Source: Arthrobacter sp. UNC362MFTsu5.1 (GTDB taxonomy: Bacteria > Actinomycetota > Actinomycetes > Actinomycetales > Micrococcaceae). From it: 64,000 bases of DNA. The notes below the pieces were generated by a model. The model searched no databases. It saw only the letters and a program-made list of their open reading frames with translations, and was not told the DNA's origin. The stretch is from assembly GCF_000685965.1 (NCBI RefSeq), contig NZ_JMLE01000014.1, positions 1 to 64,000 on the forward strand, read 5' to 3'. Made by a program: the position numbers and the translations under genes. Numbering within the stretch: the stretch's first letter is position 1; every line of letters begins with the position of its first letter. Shown here one piece after another: positions 25,197 through 33,763 of the stretch.

Positions 25197-25787
25197 ATGA
25201 ATAACACCACGAAGCTGACCCCAACCCCCGGCCAGACCGTTGGCCCCTTCTACGGCTACGCCCTCCCGTACGAGAAGGACCGTGAACTGCTGGCTCCGGG
25301 TTCACCGGGCTCCATCCGCCTGCAGGGCACCGTGTACGACGGCGCCGGACACCCCATCCCGGACGCGATCCTGGAAATCTGGCAGCCGGATTCCGAGGGC
25401 AAGGTGGTGCACCGCACCGGCTCACTGGTCCGCGACGGATACACGTTCACCGGCTTCGGGCGGAGCGCGGTGGGCAACACCGGCGTGTACACCTTCACCA
25501 CGGTTAATCCCGGCCCCACCGAGCCCGTCCCCGGAAAACCAGCGGCGGCTCCGTTCATTTCGGTGGCAGTGTTTGCCCGCGGCCTGATGAACAGGCTCTT
25601 CACCCGTGTGTACCTGCCGGAGAACGAGGAAGCACTGGCAGCTGATCCGCTGCTCTCCTCCCTGGACCCCGAACGCCGCAGCACGCTGATTGCGCGCCGC
25701 GACGCCGACGGTGGACTCACCTGGGACATCCGGCTGCAGGGTGAGGGCGAGACCGTTTTCCTCGACTTCGAGGGCGCCTCCCAGTGA
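25197..25787 (+). CDS. pcaG: Protocatechuate 3,4-dioxygenase, alpha subunit
   Basis: A 196-residue subunit starting with TPTPGQTVGPFYGYALPYE, the conserved PcaG opening, followed by GHPIPDAILEIWQPDSEGK. It shares the fold of PcaH but lacks iron ligands and completes the alpha-beta heterodimer. It lies 4 bases after pcaH and overlaps pcaB as GTGA, so all three are translated together. Confidence 0.95.
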   Translation: MNNTTKLTPTPGQTVGPFYGYALPYEKDRELLAPGSPGSIRLQGTVYDGAGHPIPDAILEIWQPDSEGKVVHRTGSLVRDGYTFTGFGRSAVGNTGVYTFTTVNPGPTEPVPGKPAAAPFISVAVFARGLMNRLFTRVYLPENEEALAADPLLSSLDPERRSTLIARRDADGGLTWDIRLQGEGETVFLDFEGASQ

Positions 25788-27271
25788 CTGCTTCCCACCT
25801 GTCCGACGGCGACGTCGGGCTCCTCAGTCCCGTGTCGGCGTCGCCTTCGGTGGCGGCGCTGACGGGGGACCGGGCTGTCCTGGCGGCGATTCTCGCCGTC
25901 GAGGCCGGCTGGGCATCGGTGCTGGAGAAGGCCGGCCTCGCGCCGGCCGGCTCCGCCGCCGTCGTGGCTTCCGCGGCGGACGTGGACCGCTATGACGTGG
26001 CGGGCATCGCTGTCCGCGCACAGGGCGGCGCCAACCCGGTCATCCCGCTGCTCACCGACCTCCGTGCCGAGGTCAAGGCACTGGATACGGATGGCGTGGA
26101 CGCTGCCGGCCCGGGTGGCAGTGTTGGTGCCCTGCGCGCGGTTCACACCTCGCTGACCAGCCAGGACGTGCTGGATTCGGCGCTGATGCTGCTGGCAAAG
26201 AACGCCGTTGCCGCGCTCGTGACGGACCTTCGCGGAATCACGACGGCGCTGGCGGACATGGCGGAGCAGCATGCGGAGACGCTGTGCGTCGGCAGGAGCC
26301 TGACGCAGCACTCGCTGCCGTTTACGTACGGGCTGAAGGCGGCGCAATGGTTCCACGGCCTGGCCGCTGCGGCCCGGCGCCTCGAGGCCGTGGAGCTGCC
26401 GCTGCAGACCGGCGGCGCCGCGGGCACGCTGGCGGCCGGAACAGTGCTCACCAAGGACTCGGTGGAGACGCCCTTCGACCTGGCGGGCAACCTCGCCGCG
26501 CACCTTGGCCTGGCGGCAGCGCCCGGGCCGTGGCACACCAACCGGCTGGCCGTCACGTCGCTGGGCGATGCCCTGGCCGGCGTCACCGATGCCCTGGGCA
26601 AGATGGCCTCCGACGTGCTGTTCCTCAGCCGGCCGGAAGTGGGCGAGCTCGCCGAACCCCGGGCTGCCGGCCGCGGAGTGTCCTCGGCGATGCCGCAGAA
26701 GCAGAACCCGGTGTTGTCCGTGCTGGTCCGCAGCGCGGCACTACAGGCCCCGAACCTGGCCGCACAGCTGCACCTGGCAGCGGCCAACTTCAACGACGAG
26801 CGTCCCGACGGCGCCTGGCACAGTGAATGGCCGGCCTTCCGCCAGCTGCTCCGCCTGGCACTCGGCGCGGCCGGGCAGCTGCGCGAGCTCGCCGAAGGCG
26901 TCCAGGTCTTCCCGGATGCCATGCGCCGCAACCTGGAGCTGTCCGGGCCACTGCTGCTCAGCGAAGGAGTGTCCGCCGCCGTGGCGCCGCTGCTTGACGA
27001 GCGGGACGGCAGGAACGGCAAGCAGCAGCTCCAGGAGGTGGTGGACCGGACGCTCCAGGCTCCGCCCGCAGAACAGCCCGGAACGTACCGCCGCCTGCTG
27101 CGCGAGACCGTACCCGCCAGCGCGGTGTCCGATGACCGGCTGGAAGAACTCCTGGATCCTGCCAGCTACCTGGGGCAGGCCGCCGAAATTTCCCGCCGCA
27201 TCCTGGCCGCCTACCCCGACTTTGCGCGCACCCCTATCCAAGAAGACCTGAACGGAGACTCCCGTGGCTAG
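25784..27271 (+). CDS. pcaB: 3-carboxy-cis,cis-muconate cycloisomerase
   Basis: A 495-residue fumarase/aspartase-superfamily enzyme with the signature SSAMPQKQNPV near residues 300-310 and HTSLTSQDVLDSALML near 120-135. It closes the ring-cleavage product to gamma-carboxymuconolactone. The start is GTG, overlapping the pcaG stop, and the end overlaps pcaD by eight bases. Confidence 0.92.
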   Translation: MTASHLSDGDVGLLSPVSASPSVAALTGDRAVLAAILAVEAGWASVLEKAGLAPAGSAAVVASAADVDRYDVAGIAVRAQGGANPVIPLLTDLRAEVKALDTDGVDAAGPGGSVGALRAVHTSLTSQDVLDSALMLLAKNAVAALVTDLRGITTALADMAEQHAETLCVGRSLTQHSLPFTYGLKAAQWFHGLAAAARRLEAVELPLQTGGAAGTLAAGTVLTKDSVETPFDLAGNLAAHLGLAAAPGPWHTNRLAVTSLGDALAGVTDALGKMASDVLFLSRPEVGELAEPRAAGRGVSSAMPQKQNPVLSVLVRSAALQAPNLAAQLHLAAANFNDERPDGAWHSEWPAFRQLLRLALGAAGQLRELAEGVQVFPDAMRRNLELSGPLLLSEGVSAAVAPLLDERDGRNGKQQLQEVVDRTLQAPPAEQPGTYRRLLRETVPASAVSDDRLEELLDPASYLGQAAEISRRILAAYPDFARTPIQEDLNGDSRG

Positions 27272-28082
27272 ACCCACAGTCAAGGCAGTATTGCTCTCCC
27301 CGCAGCGACCGCTGGGGGACAAGCCCCTCGTGGTGGTGGGGCCGTCGCTGGGGACGTCCTCAGTGCTGTGGACGCAGGCCGGCGCCCTGCTCGGGACCGA
27401 CTTCGACGTCGTCGCCTGGGACCTGCCCGGCCACGGCGTCTCACCGGCCGCGACGGAAACGTTCGACGTCGCCGAACTGGCTGACGCCGTCGTCGACCTT
27501 GTCGACTCAATCGCCCCGGGCGAGAGGTTCCACTACGCGGGCGTGTCCCTCGGCGGGGCCACCGGACTGCAGCTGGGCATCAAGCACGGCGAACGCCTCA
27601 AGAGCCTCTCCGTGCAGTGCAGCGGCGCCAAGATCGGCACGCCCGAAGGCTGGCTGGAACGCGCCGAGACCGTCCGCGCCCAGGGCACCGCAGTGATGAT
27701 CCAGGGTTCGGCGCAGCGCTGGTTCGCCGCCGGTTTCATGGACCGTGAGCCCGAGGTCAGCAGCCGCCTGCTGCACTCCCTGCGCGACGCCGACCGCTTC
27801 AGCTACGCCTTCTGCTGCGAAGCCCTGGCCGGATTCGACGTCCGCGCTGAGCTGGGCAGCATCCGGGTTCCCACCCAGGCCGTGGCGGGCGCGGAGGACT
27901 CCGTGGTGCCGCCGCCGTTCGCCAAGGAAATCGCGGACGGCATCACCGCCGGCGGCGGGACCGCAAACGCGGTGACGCTCGAGGGCGTGGCACACCTGGC
28001 TCCGGCCGAGGCGCCCGCCCACGTTGCCGAGTTGCTGAAGAGCCTGATTACCTGGAGCGAAACCAGCGGAGCAGCCAAGTGA
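27264..28082 (+). CDS. pcaD: 3-oxoadipate enol-lactonase (alpha/beta hydrolase)
   Basis: A 272-residue alpha/beta hydrolase with nucleophile Ser95 in GVSLGG, an acid near AGAEDSVVPPP and a histidine in GVAHLAPAEAP. It hydrolyses beta-ketoadipate enol-lactone to beta-ketoadipate. The GTG has GGAGACTCCC upstream. In some Actinobacteria PcaD is fused to PcaC (PcaL); here they are separate but overlap as GTGA. Confidence 0.9.
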   Translation: MARPTVKAVLLSPQRPLGDKPLVVVGPSLGTSSVLWTQAGALLGTDFDVVAWDLPGHGVSPAATETFDVAELADAVVDLVDSIAPGERFHYAGVSLGGATGLQLGIKHGERLKSLSVQCSGAKIGTPEGWLERAETVRAQGTAVMIQGSAQRWFAAGFMDREPEVSSRLLHSLRDADRFSYAFCCEALAGFDVRAELGSIRVPTQAVAGAEDSVVPPPFAKEIADGITAGGGTANAVTLEGVAHLAPAEAPAHVAELLKSLITWSETSGAAK

Positions 28083-28555
28083 GCGGCGCGGAAGTGTCAG
28101 GCACAGGCACAGGCACAGGCACCGGTACTGGCGCAGGCACAGAGCGGCACGGCGTGGTCCAGCCGGACGCCACCAGCCAGGAAATTTACGACGGCGGCAT
28201 GGTGGTCCGCCGCGAGGTGCTGGGTGCCGCGCACGTGGACCGCGCGAACGCCAACAAGGACGCCTTCACCGAGGACTTCCAGGACATGATCACCCGCATC
28301 GCCTGGGGCGGCATCTGGACCCGTCCAGGCCTGACCCGGCAGATGCGCTCCGCGGTCACCCTCACCGCGATGGTGGCGCACGGGCACTGGGAAGAACTGG
28401 CCATGCACGTCCGCGCAGCCATCACCAACGGCCTCAGCAGGGACGAGATCAAGGAAATCCTGCTCCAGACCGCCATTTACTGCGGAGTCCCCTCCGCGAA
28501 CACCGCCTTCAAGACCGCGCAACAGGTTTTTAAAGAAATGGATGCAACCTCATGA
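28079..28555 (+). CDS. pcaC: 4-carboxymuconolactone decarboxylase
   Basis: A 158-residue protein with the AhpD/CMD helical fold: GGMVVRREVLGAAHVDRA, RSAVTLTAMVAHGHWEELAMHVRAAITNGLS and EILLQTAIYCGVPSANTAF, all typical of PcaC. It decarboxylates gamma-carboxymuconolactone to the enol-lactone used by PcaD. The N-terminus carries about 20 extra residues made of Gly-Thr repeats from a hexanucleotide tract, probably disordered and not needed for catalysis. Its stop overlaps pcaF as ATGA. Confidence 0.92.
   Translation: MSGAEVSGTGTGTGTGTGAGTERHGVVQPDATSQEIYDGGMVVRREVLGAAHVDRANANKDAFTEDFQDMITRIAWGGIWTRPGLTRQMRSAVTLTAMVAHGHWEELAMHVRAAITNGLSRDEIKEILLQTAIYCGVPSANTAFKTAQQVFKEMDATS
28100..28141 (+). repeat. 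Hexanucleotide tract inside pcaC
   Basis: Seven units based on GGCACA (with variants GGCACC, GGTACT and GGCGCA) run in frame near the 5' end of pcaC and encode alternating Gly-Thr. Slippage would add or remove two residues at a time without breaking the frame. Confidence 0.9.
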
Positions 28556-29751
28556 ACCAGGCTTTTGTGTACGATGCCGTGCGCACCCCGTTTGGGAAGT
28601 TCGGCTCCGGCCTTGCCGGTGTCCGGCCGGATGATCTTGCCGCGCATGTGATCGGTGAGATTGTGAAGCGGGCTCCGAAGCTCGATGTTGAGCGGATCGA
28701 CGAGGTGGTGTTCGGGAACGCGAACGGCGCCGGCGAGGAGAACCGGAACGTGGCCCGGATGGGCACCTTGCTGGCCGGGTTGCCGGTGTCGATCCCGGGC
28801 ACCACGGTCAACCGGCTCTGCGGTTCCTCGCTGGACGCGGCGATCATCGCTTCCCGCCAGGTCAACGCCGGGGACGCGGAGTTGATGCTGATCGGCGGCG
28901 CGGAGTCGATGTCCCGGGCCCCGTGGGTGCTGCCCAAGACGGAGAAGCCCTACCCGGCAGGGGACCTGAACCTGGCCTCGACCACGCTGGGCTGGCGCCT
29001 GGTGAACAAGGCGATGCCGAAGGACTGGACCATCTCCCTGGGCGAAGCCACCGAGCGTTTGGCCGAGAAGTACGGGGTGAGCCGTCAGCAGCAGGACGAG
29101 TTCGCGGCCAACTCCCACAACCTCTCCGCCGCGGCCTGGGATGAGGGGTTCTACGACAACCTCGTGGCGCCGGTGCCGGGCACGGACCTGGTCCGGGACG
29201 AGGGGATCCGGGCCGGGTCCTCGGCGGAGAAGCTCGCCGGGCTCAAGACCGTGTTCCGGGCCGAGAACGGCACCGTGACCGCCGGGAATGCGTCCCCGCT
29301 CTCGGACGGGGCGTCCGCGGCCTGGATCGGGAGTGAGAACGCGGCCGGGATCCTCGGGATGGCGCCGCTGGCCCGGATCGCCGGGCGCGGCGCGCACGCG
29401 AACGATCCGCAGTACTTCGGCTACGCCCCGGTGGAGGCGGCGAACAAGGCCCTCGCGAAGGCGGGCATCAGCTGGGAGCAGGTGGGCGCCGTCGAACTGA
29501 ACGAAGCGTTCGCCGCGCAGTCCCTGGCCTGCATCAACGCCTGGGGCATCGACCACTCGATTGTGAACCGGCACGGCGGCGCGATCGCGATGGGCCACCC
29601 GCTGGGTGCCTCCGGCGGCCGGATCCTGGGCACCCTGGCCCGGTCCCTGCAGGCCTCCGGTGAACGCTGGGGCGTCGCCGCGATCTGCATCGGCGTCGGC
29701 CAAGGCCTCGCCGTCGTCCTCGAAAACGTAACTTCCGGAGTTAAGGGCTAA
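28552..29751 (+). CDS. pcaF: Beta-ketoadipyl-CoA thiolase
   Basis: A 399-residue thiolase with acylated Cys90 in LCGSSLDA, the GHPLGASGGR histidine motif near the end and CIGVGQG around the second cysteine. In this setting it splits beta-ketoadipyl-CoA into acetyl-CoA and succinyl-CoA, closing the pathway. The ATG overlaps the pcaC stop. A general acetyl-CoA acetyltransferase has the same fold; the pca context decides the name. Confidence 0.93.
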   Translation: MNQAFVYDAVRTPFGKFGSGLAGVRPDDLAAHVIGEIVKRAPKLDVERIDEVVFGNANGAGEENRNVARMGTLLAGLPVSIPGTTVNRLCGSSLDAAIIASRQVNAGDAELMLIGGAESMSRAPWVLPKTEKPYPAGDLNLASTTLGWRLVNKAMPKDWTISLGEATERLAEKYGVSRQQQDEFAANSHNLSAAAWDEGFYDNLVAPVPGTDLVRDEGIRAGSSAEKLAGLKTVFRAENGTVTAGNASPLSDGASAAWIGSENAAGILGMAPLARIAGRGAHANDPQYFGYAPVEAANKALAKAGISWEQVGAVELNEAFAAQSLACINAWGIDHSIVNRHGGAIAMGHPLGASGGRILGTLARSLQASGERWGVAAICIGVGQGLAVVLENVTSGVKG

Positions 29752-29753
29752 CC

Positions 29754-30431
29754 ATGCTGAATTTCATTGACACCGTCGGCGAGGCAGTCGCCGGCATCAA
29801 GGACGGTTCCACCGTGATGATCGGCGGCTTTGGCAACGCCGGCCAGCCGTTCGAACTGATCGACGCGCTGCTGGACAGCGGCGCCACGGACCTGACCGTG
29901 GTGAACAACAACGCCGGCCAGGGCGACCAGGGCCTGGCCCTGCTCATCAAGGAAGGCCGGGTGAAGAAGATGATCTGCTCCTTCCCTCGACAGTCCGACT
30001 CCTGGCACTTCGACGCCAAATACAAGGCCGGCGAGATCGAACTCGAACTGGTCCCGCAGGGCAACCTGGCCGAGCGCATCCGGGCAGCCGGCGCAGGAAT
30101 CGGCGGCTTCTTCACCCCCACCGGCTACGGCACCATGCTGGCCGAGGGCAAGGAAACCCGCATCCTGGACGGCCGCGGCCAGGTCTTCGAGACCCCCATC
30201 CACGCCGACGTCGCCCTGATCAAGGCGCTCAAGGCCGACGGCGTCGGGAACCTCGTATACCGCAAGACGGCACGCAACTTCGGCCCGATCATGGCCGCTG
30301 CGGCCAAGCACACCATCGTCCAGGTCTCCGAGATCGTCCCGACCGGCGGACTCGACCCGGAAAACGTCGTGACCCCCGGCATCTACGTCAACAGCATTGT
30401 CCGTGTTAGTAATTCAGTGAAGGTGGCCTGA
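29754..30431 (+). CDS. pcaI: 3-oxoadipate CoA-transferase, subunit A
   Basis: A 225-residue family I CoA-transferase alpha subunit with the GGFGNAGQPFELIDALLDSG motif and GIGGFFTPTGYGT. With PcaJ it moves CoA from succinyl-CoA to beta-ketoadipate. It starts 2 bases after pcaF and ends 1 base before pcaJ. Confidence 0.93.
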   Translation: MLNFIDTVGEAVAGIKDGSTVMIGGFGNAGQPFELIDALLDSGATDLTVVNNNAGQGDQGLALLIKEGRVKKMICSFPRQSDSWHFDAKYKAGEIELELVPQGNLAERIRAAGAGIGGFFTPTGYGTMLAEGKETRILDGRGQVFETPIHADVALIKALKADGVGNLVYRKTARNFGPIMAAAAKHTIVQVSEIVPTGGLDPENVVTPGIYVNSIVRVSNSVKVA

Positions 30432-30432
30432 G

Positions 30433-31116
30433 ATGAGCATCCAGACAGCATCCATCCAGACATCCGACGCGCCCCTGGGCCGCGACGACCTTGCCCGCCT
30501 GGTGGCCCGCGACATCAAGCCCGGTTCGTTCGTGAACCTGGGCATCGGCCAGCCCACCCTGGTGTCCAACTACCTCGAACCGGAGCAGAACATCACGCTC
30601 CACACCGAGAACGGCATGCTCGGTATGGGCCCGGTGGCTGAAGGGGACCAGATCGACGGCGACCTCATCAACGCCGGGAAGATCCCCGTCACCGAACTGC
30701 CGGGGGCGTCCTACTTCCACCACGCCGACTCCTTCGCGATCATGCGCGGCGGGCACCTGGACATCTGCGTCCTCGGCGCGTTCCAGGTCTCCGCCACCGG
30801 AGACCTCGCCAACTGGCACACCGGCGCACCGGACGCCATCCCCGCCGTGGGCGGCGCGATGGACCTGGCCACCGGCGCCAAGGACGTCTTTGTGATGATG
30901 ACGCTCCTGACCCGCGACGGCGCGTCCAAGATCGTGGAGGCCTGCACCTACCCGCTCACCGGCGTGGGCTGCGTGACCCGCGTGTACACGGACAAGGCCG
31001 TCTTCCTGACCGGTCCGGACGGCGTTCAGGTCCGCGAGACGTTCGGCTGCACCCTTGAGGAACTCCAGGCCCTGGTGCCCGTCCCCCTCACAGCAGCCCC
31101 CGCCGTCGAACGCTAA
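30433..31116 (+). CDS. pcaJ: 3-oxoadipate CoA-transferase, subunit B
   Basis: A 227-residue beta subunit with FVNLGIGQPTLVSNYL and the catalytic glutamate motif LHTENGMLGMGP. It forms the second half of the CoA-transferase with PcaI. It is the last enzyme gene of the island before a repeat-rich gap and pcaR. Confidence 0.93.
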   Translation: MSIQTASIQTSDAPLGRDDLARLVARDIKPGSFVNLGIGQPTLVSNYLEPEQNITLHTENGMLGMGPVAEGDQIDGDLINAGKIPVTELPGASYFHHADSFAIMRGGHLDICVLGAFQVSATGDLANWHTGAPDAIPAVGGAMDLATGAKDVFVMMTLLTRDGASKIVEACTYPLTGVGCVTRVYTDKAVFLTGPDGVQVRETFGCTLEELQALVPVPLTAAPAVER

Positions 31117-31125
31117 CCGCGCCCA

Positions 31126-31259
31126 GCGCGAACGGACACCTAAGGCCCAAACCCCGGCGCGAACTGGCAGCAGATGCCCTCAAATCCCCGATCTGAGGGC
31201 ATTATCTGCCCGTTCGCGCTCAAGGGCGGGGCCGGAACTGCCCGTTCGCGCTCAAGGGC
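31126..31259. repeat. Palindromic intergenic repeat cluster
   Basis: Between pcaJ and pcaR lies a 26-bp inverted repeat (31157-31182 and 31194-31219, 22 of 26 bases paired, 11-base loop) starting GCGCGAAC. A partial extra copy of its end (GCGCGAACGG) lies at 31126-31135. A 22-bp segment that includes CCGTTCGCGCTCAAGGGC is repeated directly at 31206-31227 and 31238-31259. The layout is that of a small palindromic interspersed element with degenerate copies. It may also end the pca transcript. Confidence 0.75.
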
Positions 31260-31301
31260 TGTGGGGGACCGGCGCCGCGCAGGCTAATAGGATTGGTAAC
31301 C

Positions 31302-32126
31302 ATGACCGACGCAGCAGCAGAGACCGCGCCCAGGCCTTCATCTGCGCCCCAGGCCAGTGACCAGTACGTGCAGTCCCTCGCCCGCGGGCTGGCCGTGATC
31401 CGCGCCTTCGATACCGACCACCCGGTGATGACCCTCACCGAAGTCGCCGCCCGGACCGACCTGACCCGCGCCACCGCCCGCCGCTTCCTGCACACGCTCG
31501 TGGAGCTGGGCTACGTCCGCACGGACGGGAAGACCTTTGCCCTCACGGCGCAGGTGCTGCAGCTCGGCTACGCCTACCTGTCCGGCCTGTCGCTGCCGCA
31601 GCTCGCGCAGCCGCACCTCGAGGAACTGTCGCTGCGGCTGGGAGAGTCGACGTCGGCCGCTGTGCTGGACGGGAAGGACATCGCCTACATCGCGCGGGTC
31701 ACCACCCGCCGGATCATGAACATCGGCATCACCGTGGGGACCCGCTTCCCGGCCTACGCCACGTCCATGGGCCGGGTGCTGCTCGCCGCGCTCCCCCCGG
31801 CGGCACTGGAGAAGTACCTTGCCGAGGCCGAGATCAAGCCGCTGACTCCCCGCGCCATCGGCACCAAAAAAGACCTCGTGGCAGCGCTGGACACGGTCCG
31901 CGCGCAGGGCTGGTGCCTGCTGGACCAGGAACTCGAACTTGGCCTGATGTCCATCGCGGCCCCGGTCTACCACGGCCCCACCAAGGTGGTGGCAGCCATC
32001 AACGTGTCGCTCCAGGCCCAGTCGGTGGCCACCAAACCGGACCCCAAGGCCTACCTGGAAATGGTGCAAAAGGAAACGGTGGAGACGGCCCGGCTGATAT
32101 CCGCGGACCTCTCAGCCAAGCACTAG
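31302..32126 (+). CDS. pcaR: IclR-family regulator of the pca genes
   Basis: A 274-residue protein of the PcaR/PcaU/PobR branch of the IclR family: SLARGLAVIRAFDTDHPVMTLTEVAARTDLTRATARRFLHTL forms the helix-turn-helix, and ATSMGRVLLAALPP and LLDQELELGLMSIAAPV belong to the effector domain. Such regulators respond to protocatechuate or beta-ketoadipate. I take the ATG at 31302; a TTG three codons earlier is possible. It follows pcaJ after the palindromic repeats and is probably transcribed on its own. Confidence 0.9.
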   Translation: MTDAAAETAPRPSSAPQASDQYVQSLARGLAVIRAFDTDHPVMTLTEVAARTDLTRATARRFLHTLVELGYVRTDGKTFALTAQVLQLGYAYLSGLSLPQLAQPHLEELSLRLGESTSAAVLDGKDIAYIARVTTRRIMNIGITVGTRFPAYATSMGRVLLAALPPAALEKYLAEAEIKPLTPRAIGTKKDLVAALDTVRAQGWCLLDQELELGLMSIAAPVYHGPTKVVAAINVSLQAQSVATKPDPKAYLEMVQKETVETARLISADLSAKH

Positions 32127-32147
32127 CAGGCTCACTTGGCGGGCGCT

Positions 32148-32630
32148 TTACTGCTGGTGCCCGACCTGCTGCTGGTGCCCGGGCAGGGTGACCGGTTCCA
32201 CGGGCGGCCACCATTTGGTGGGCGGGCCGATGACAAACCGGCGCCCGCTCAGTTCACTGGGCGTGATGCGGACCAGGATGTCCTTGGCACCCTCCTGCCA
32301 CGGCGACGGCGTCTCGGCGGGGGCGTCCTCACCGGGCTGCACGGCCTCGGCGACTCCCTTGACCACAACGCTCCACGCAATGGTCCCGTAGATGTTCAGC
32401 CCGTCCGCTTCAAGAACCACCGGCTCTCCGGCGAGGACGGCGTCCAGCTTGGTTCCGTGACCTGTCCGGAAAAGCACCGTACCTTCGTCCGGCAGGTAGT
32501 TGACCGGAAAGATCTCCGGCTTCGCATCGCTGATGACCGCCAGCCTTCCCACGGACGCGGAACGAAGGTGCTGCCAGCATTCATGAACGGTGAGATCTTT
32601 TGTTTCCGGCCCCGGCCCAGACGTGTTCAT
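32148..32630 (-). CDS. FMN split-barrel (PPOX family) protein
   Basis: A 160-residue pyridoxamine phosphate oxidase-fold protein: HECWQHLRSASVGRLAVISDAKPEIFPVNYL and GTVLFRTGHGTKL are the typical flavin-binding strands. Members bind FMN or F420; the reaction cannot be told from sequence. The C-terminus repeats HQQQVGHQQ-like glutamine/histidine residues. The ATG at 32630 is the best start; a longer frame lacks family similarity at its N-terminus. It is convergent with pcaR, with about 20 bases between stops, and divergent from the kinase gene. Confidence 0.75.
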   Translation of the reverse strand: MNTSGPGPETKDLTVHECWQHLRSASVGRLAVISDAKPEIFPVNYLPDEGTVLFRTGHGTKLDAVLAGEPVVLEADGLNIYGTIAWSVVVKGVAEAVQPGEDAPAETPSPWQEGAKDILVRITPSELSGRRFVIGPPTKWWPPVEPVTLPGHQQQVGHQQ

Positions 32631-32739
32631 GCTGCTGAGCCTAGGTGCCCGGTCCGCGTTGCGGCAGGGTAGCAAGTCCCGGATTTCAGTTACGCTTCAC
32701 TTTGGGAGAACCCCCGACCATTTGCCTGTGAAGGATGCC

Positions 32740-33663
32740 ATGACCCAGGAAAACAAACGCGCCGCCATCATCATCAATCCCGCCAAGCCGGTGGACTTTG
32801 ATGTCCGGGGCCTGATGGCCAAACACTGCGCAGACGCCGGCTGGGATGAACCCCTGTGGATCGAAACCACCAAGGAGGACCCGGGCGTCGGGCAGGCGAA
32901 GGAAGCGCTTGAGCGGGGCGCCGACGTCGTTATTGCTGCCGGCGGCGACGGCACCGTGCGGTGCGTGGCTGAGGTCCTTTCGGGCACGGACACCCCGATG
33001 GGGCTGCTGCCGCTGGGCACCGGCAATCTGCTGGCGCGCAACCTCGGGATGGACGTCACCGACATCGAGGGCGCGATGGCGGGTGCCCTGACGGGCGAGG
33101 ACCGCAAGATCGACGTTGTCCAGGCAGTCCGGAGCGATCCGGAGAAGGAGCAGCTCTTCCTGGTGATGGCGGGCATGGGCTATGACGCCACCATCATGGC
33201 GGACACCAACGAGGACCTGAAGGACAAAGTGGGCTGGCTGGCCTATGTGGACGCGGGGATCCGGAACCTTCCGGGAAAACCGGTCAAGGCAAACATCGTC
33301 ATCGACGGAAAGTCGGTGGCACACCGCCGGGTCCGCAGCGTCATGGTGGGAAACTGCGGCAAGGTCCAGGGCGGCCTGGAAATCTTCCCCGACGCGAAGG
33401 TGGACGACGGCCTGCTGGACGTGGTGGTCCTGGCGCCCCGGGGCAAGCTCGGCTGGTTCTCCGTTGTGGCCGGCATGATCGGCAAGGGCAAAGGCCGTGA
33501 CACGTCCGTGGAGTTCTTCCAGGGAAAAACTGTCGAAATCACGTTTGAACATGCCGACGACTACCAGCTCGACGGCGATCACGAGGGCGACACCAAGTAC
33601 GTCAACATGACCATGCTTCCCGGTGCGCTGACCGTCCGAATGAACGCGCCGGCCGACGCCTAG
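32740..33663 (+). CDS. Diacylglycerol kinase family protein
   Basis: A 307-residue lipid kinase of the DAGK/YegS family, with NPAKP at the N-terminus, the nucleotide motif AAGGDGTVR (residues 69-77 region) and PLGTGNLLARNLGM. The C-terminal beta-sandwich has ADDYQLDGDHEG, a typical lipid-kinase segment. It probably phosphorylates diacylglycerol or a related lipid at the membrane. The ATG is preceded by GAAGGATGCC. A longer in-frame reading runs back through the divergent neighbour and is not real. Confidence 0.85.
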   Translation: MTQENKRAAIIINPAKPVDFDVRGLMAKHCADAGWDEPLWIETTKEDPGVGQAKEALERGADVVIAAGGDGTVRCVAEVLSGTDTPMGLLPLGTGNLLARNLGMDVTDIEGAMAGALTGEDRKIDVVQAVRSDPEKEQLFLVMAGMGYDATIMADTNEDLKDKVGWLAYVDAGIRNLPGKPVKANIVIDGKSVAHRRVRSVMVGNCGKVQGGLEIFPDAKVDDGLLDVVVLAPRGKLGWFSVVAGMIGKGKGRDTSVEFFQGKTVEITFEHADDYQLDGDHEGDTKYVNMTMLPGALTVRMNAPADA

Positions 33664-33693
33664 CCGGAGGCGCACAACAGACACAAAAGGTTC

Positions 33694-33729
33694 GACGGCG
33701 GCCCGCTCCCAGTGGGCGGGGCCGCCGTC
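33694..33729. terminator. Terminator hairpin after the lipid kinase gene
   Basis: GACGGCGGCCC pairs perfectly with GGGCCGCCGTC over 11 bases, with a short inner CCCA/TGGG stem, followed by GTTCTT. It lies between two convergent genes and probably serves both. Confidence 0.75.
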
Positions 33730-33763
33730 GGTTCTTGCCTGGGCTGCTTTCTGGCTGACTGAA

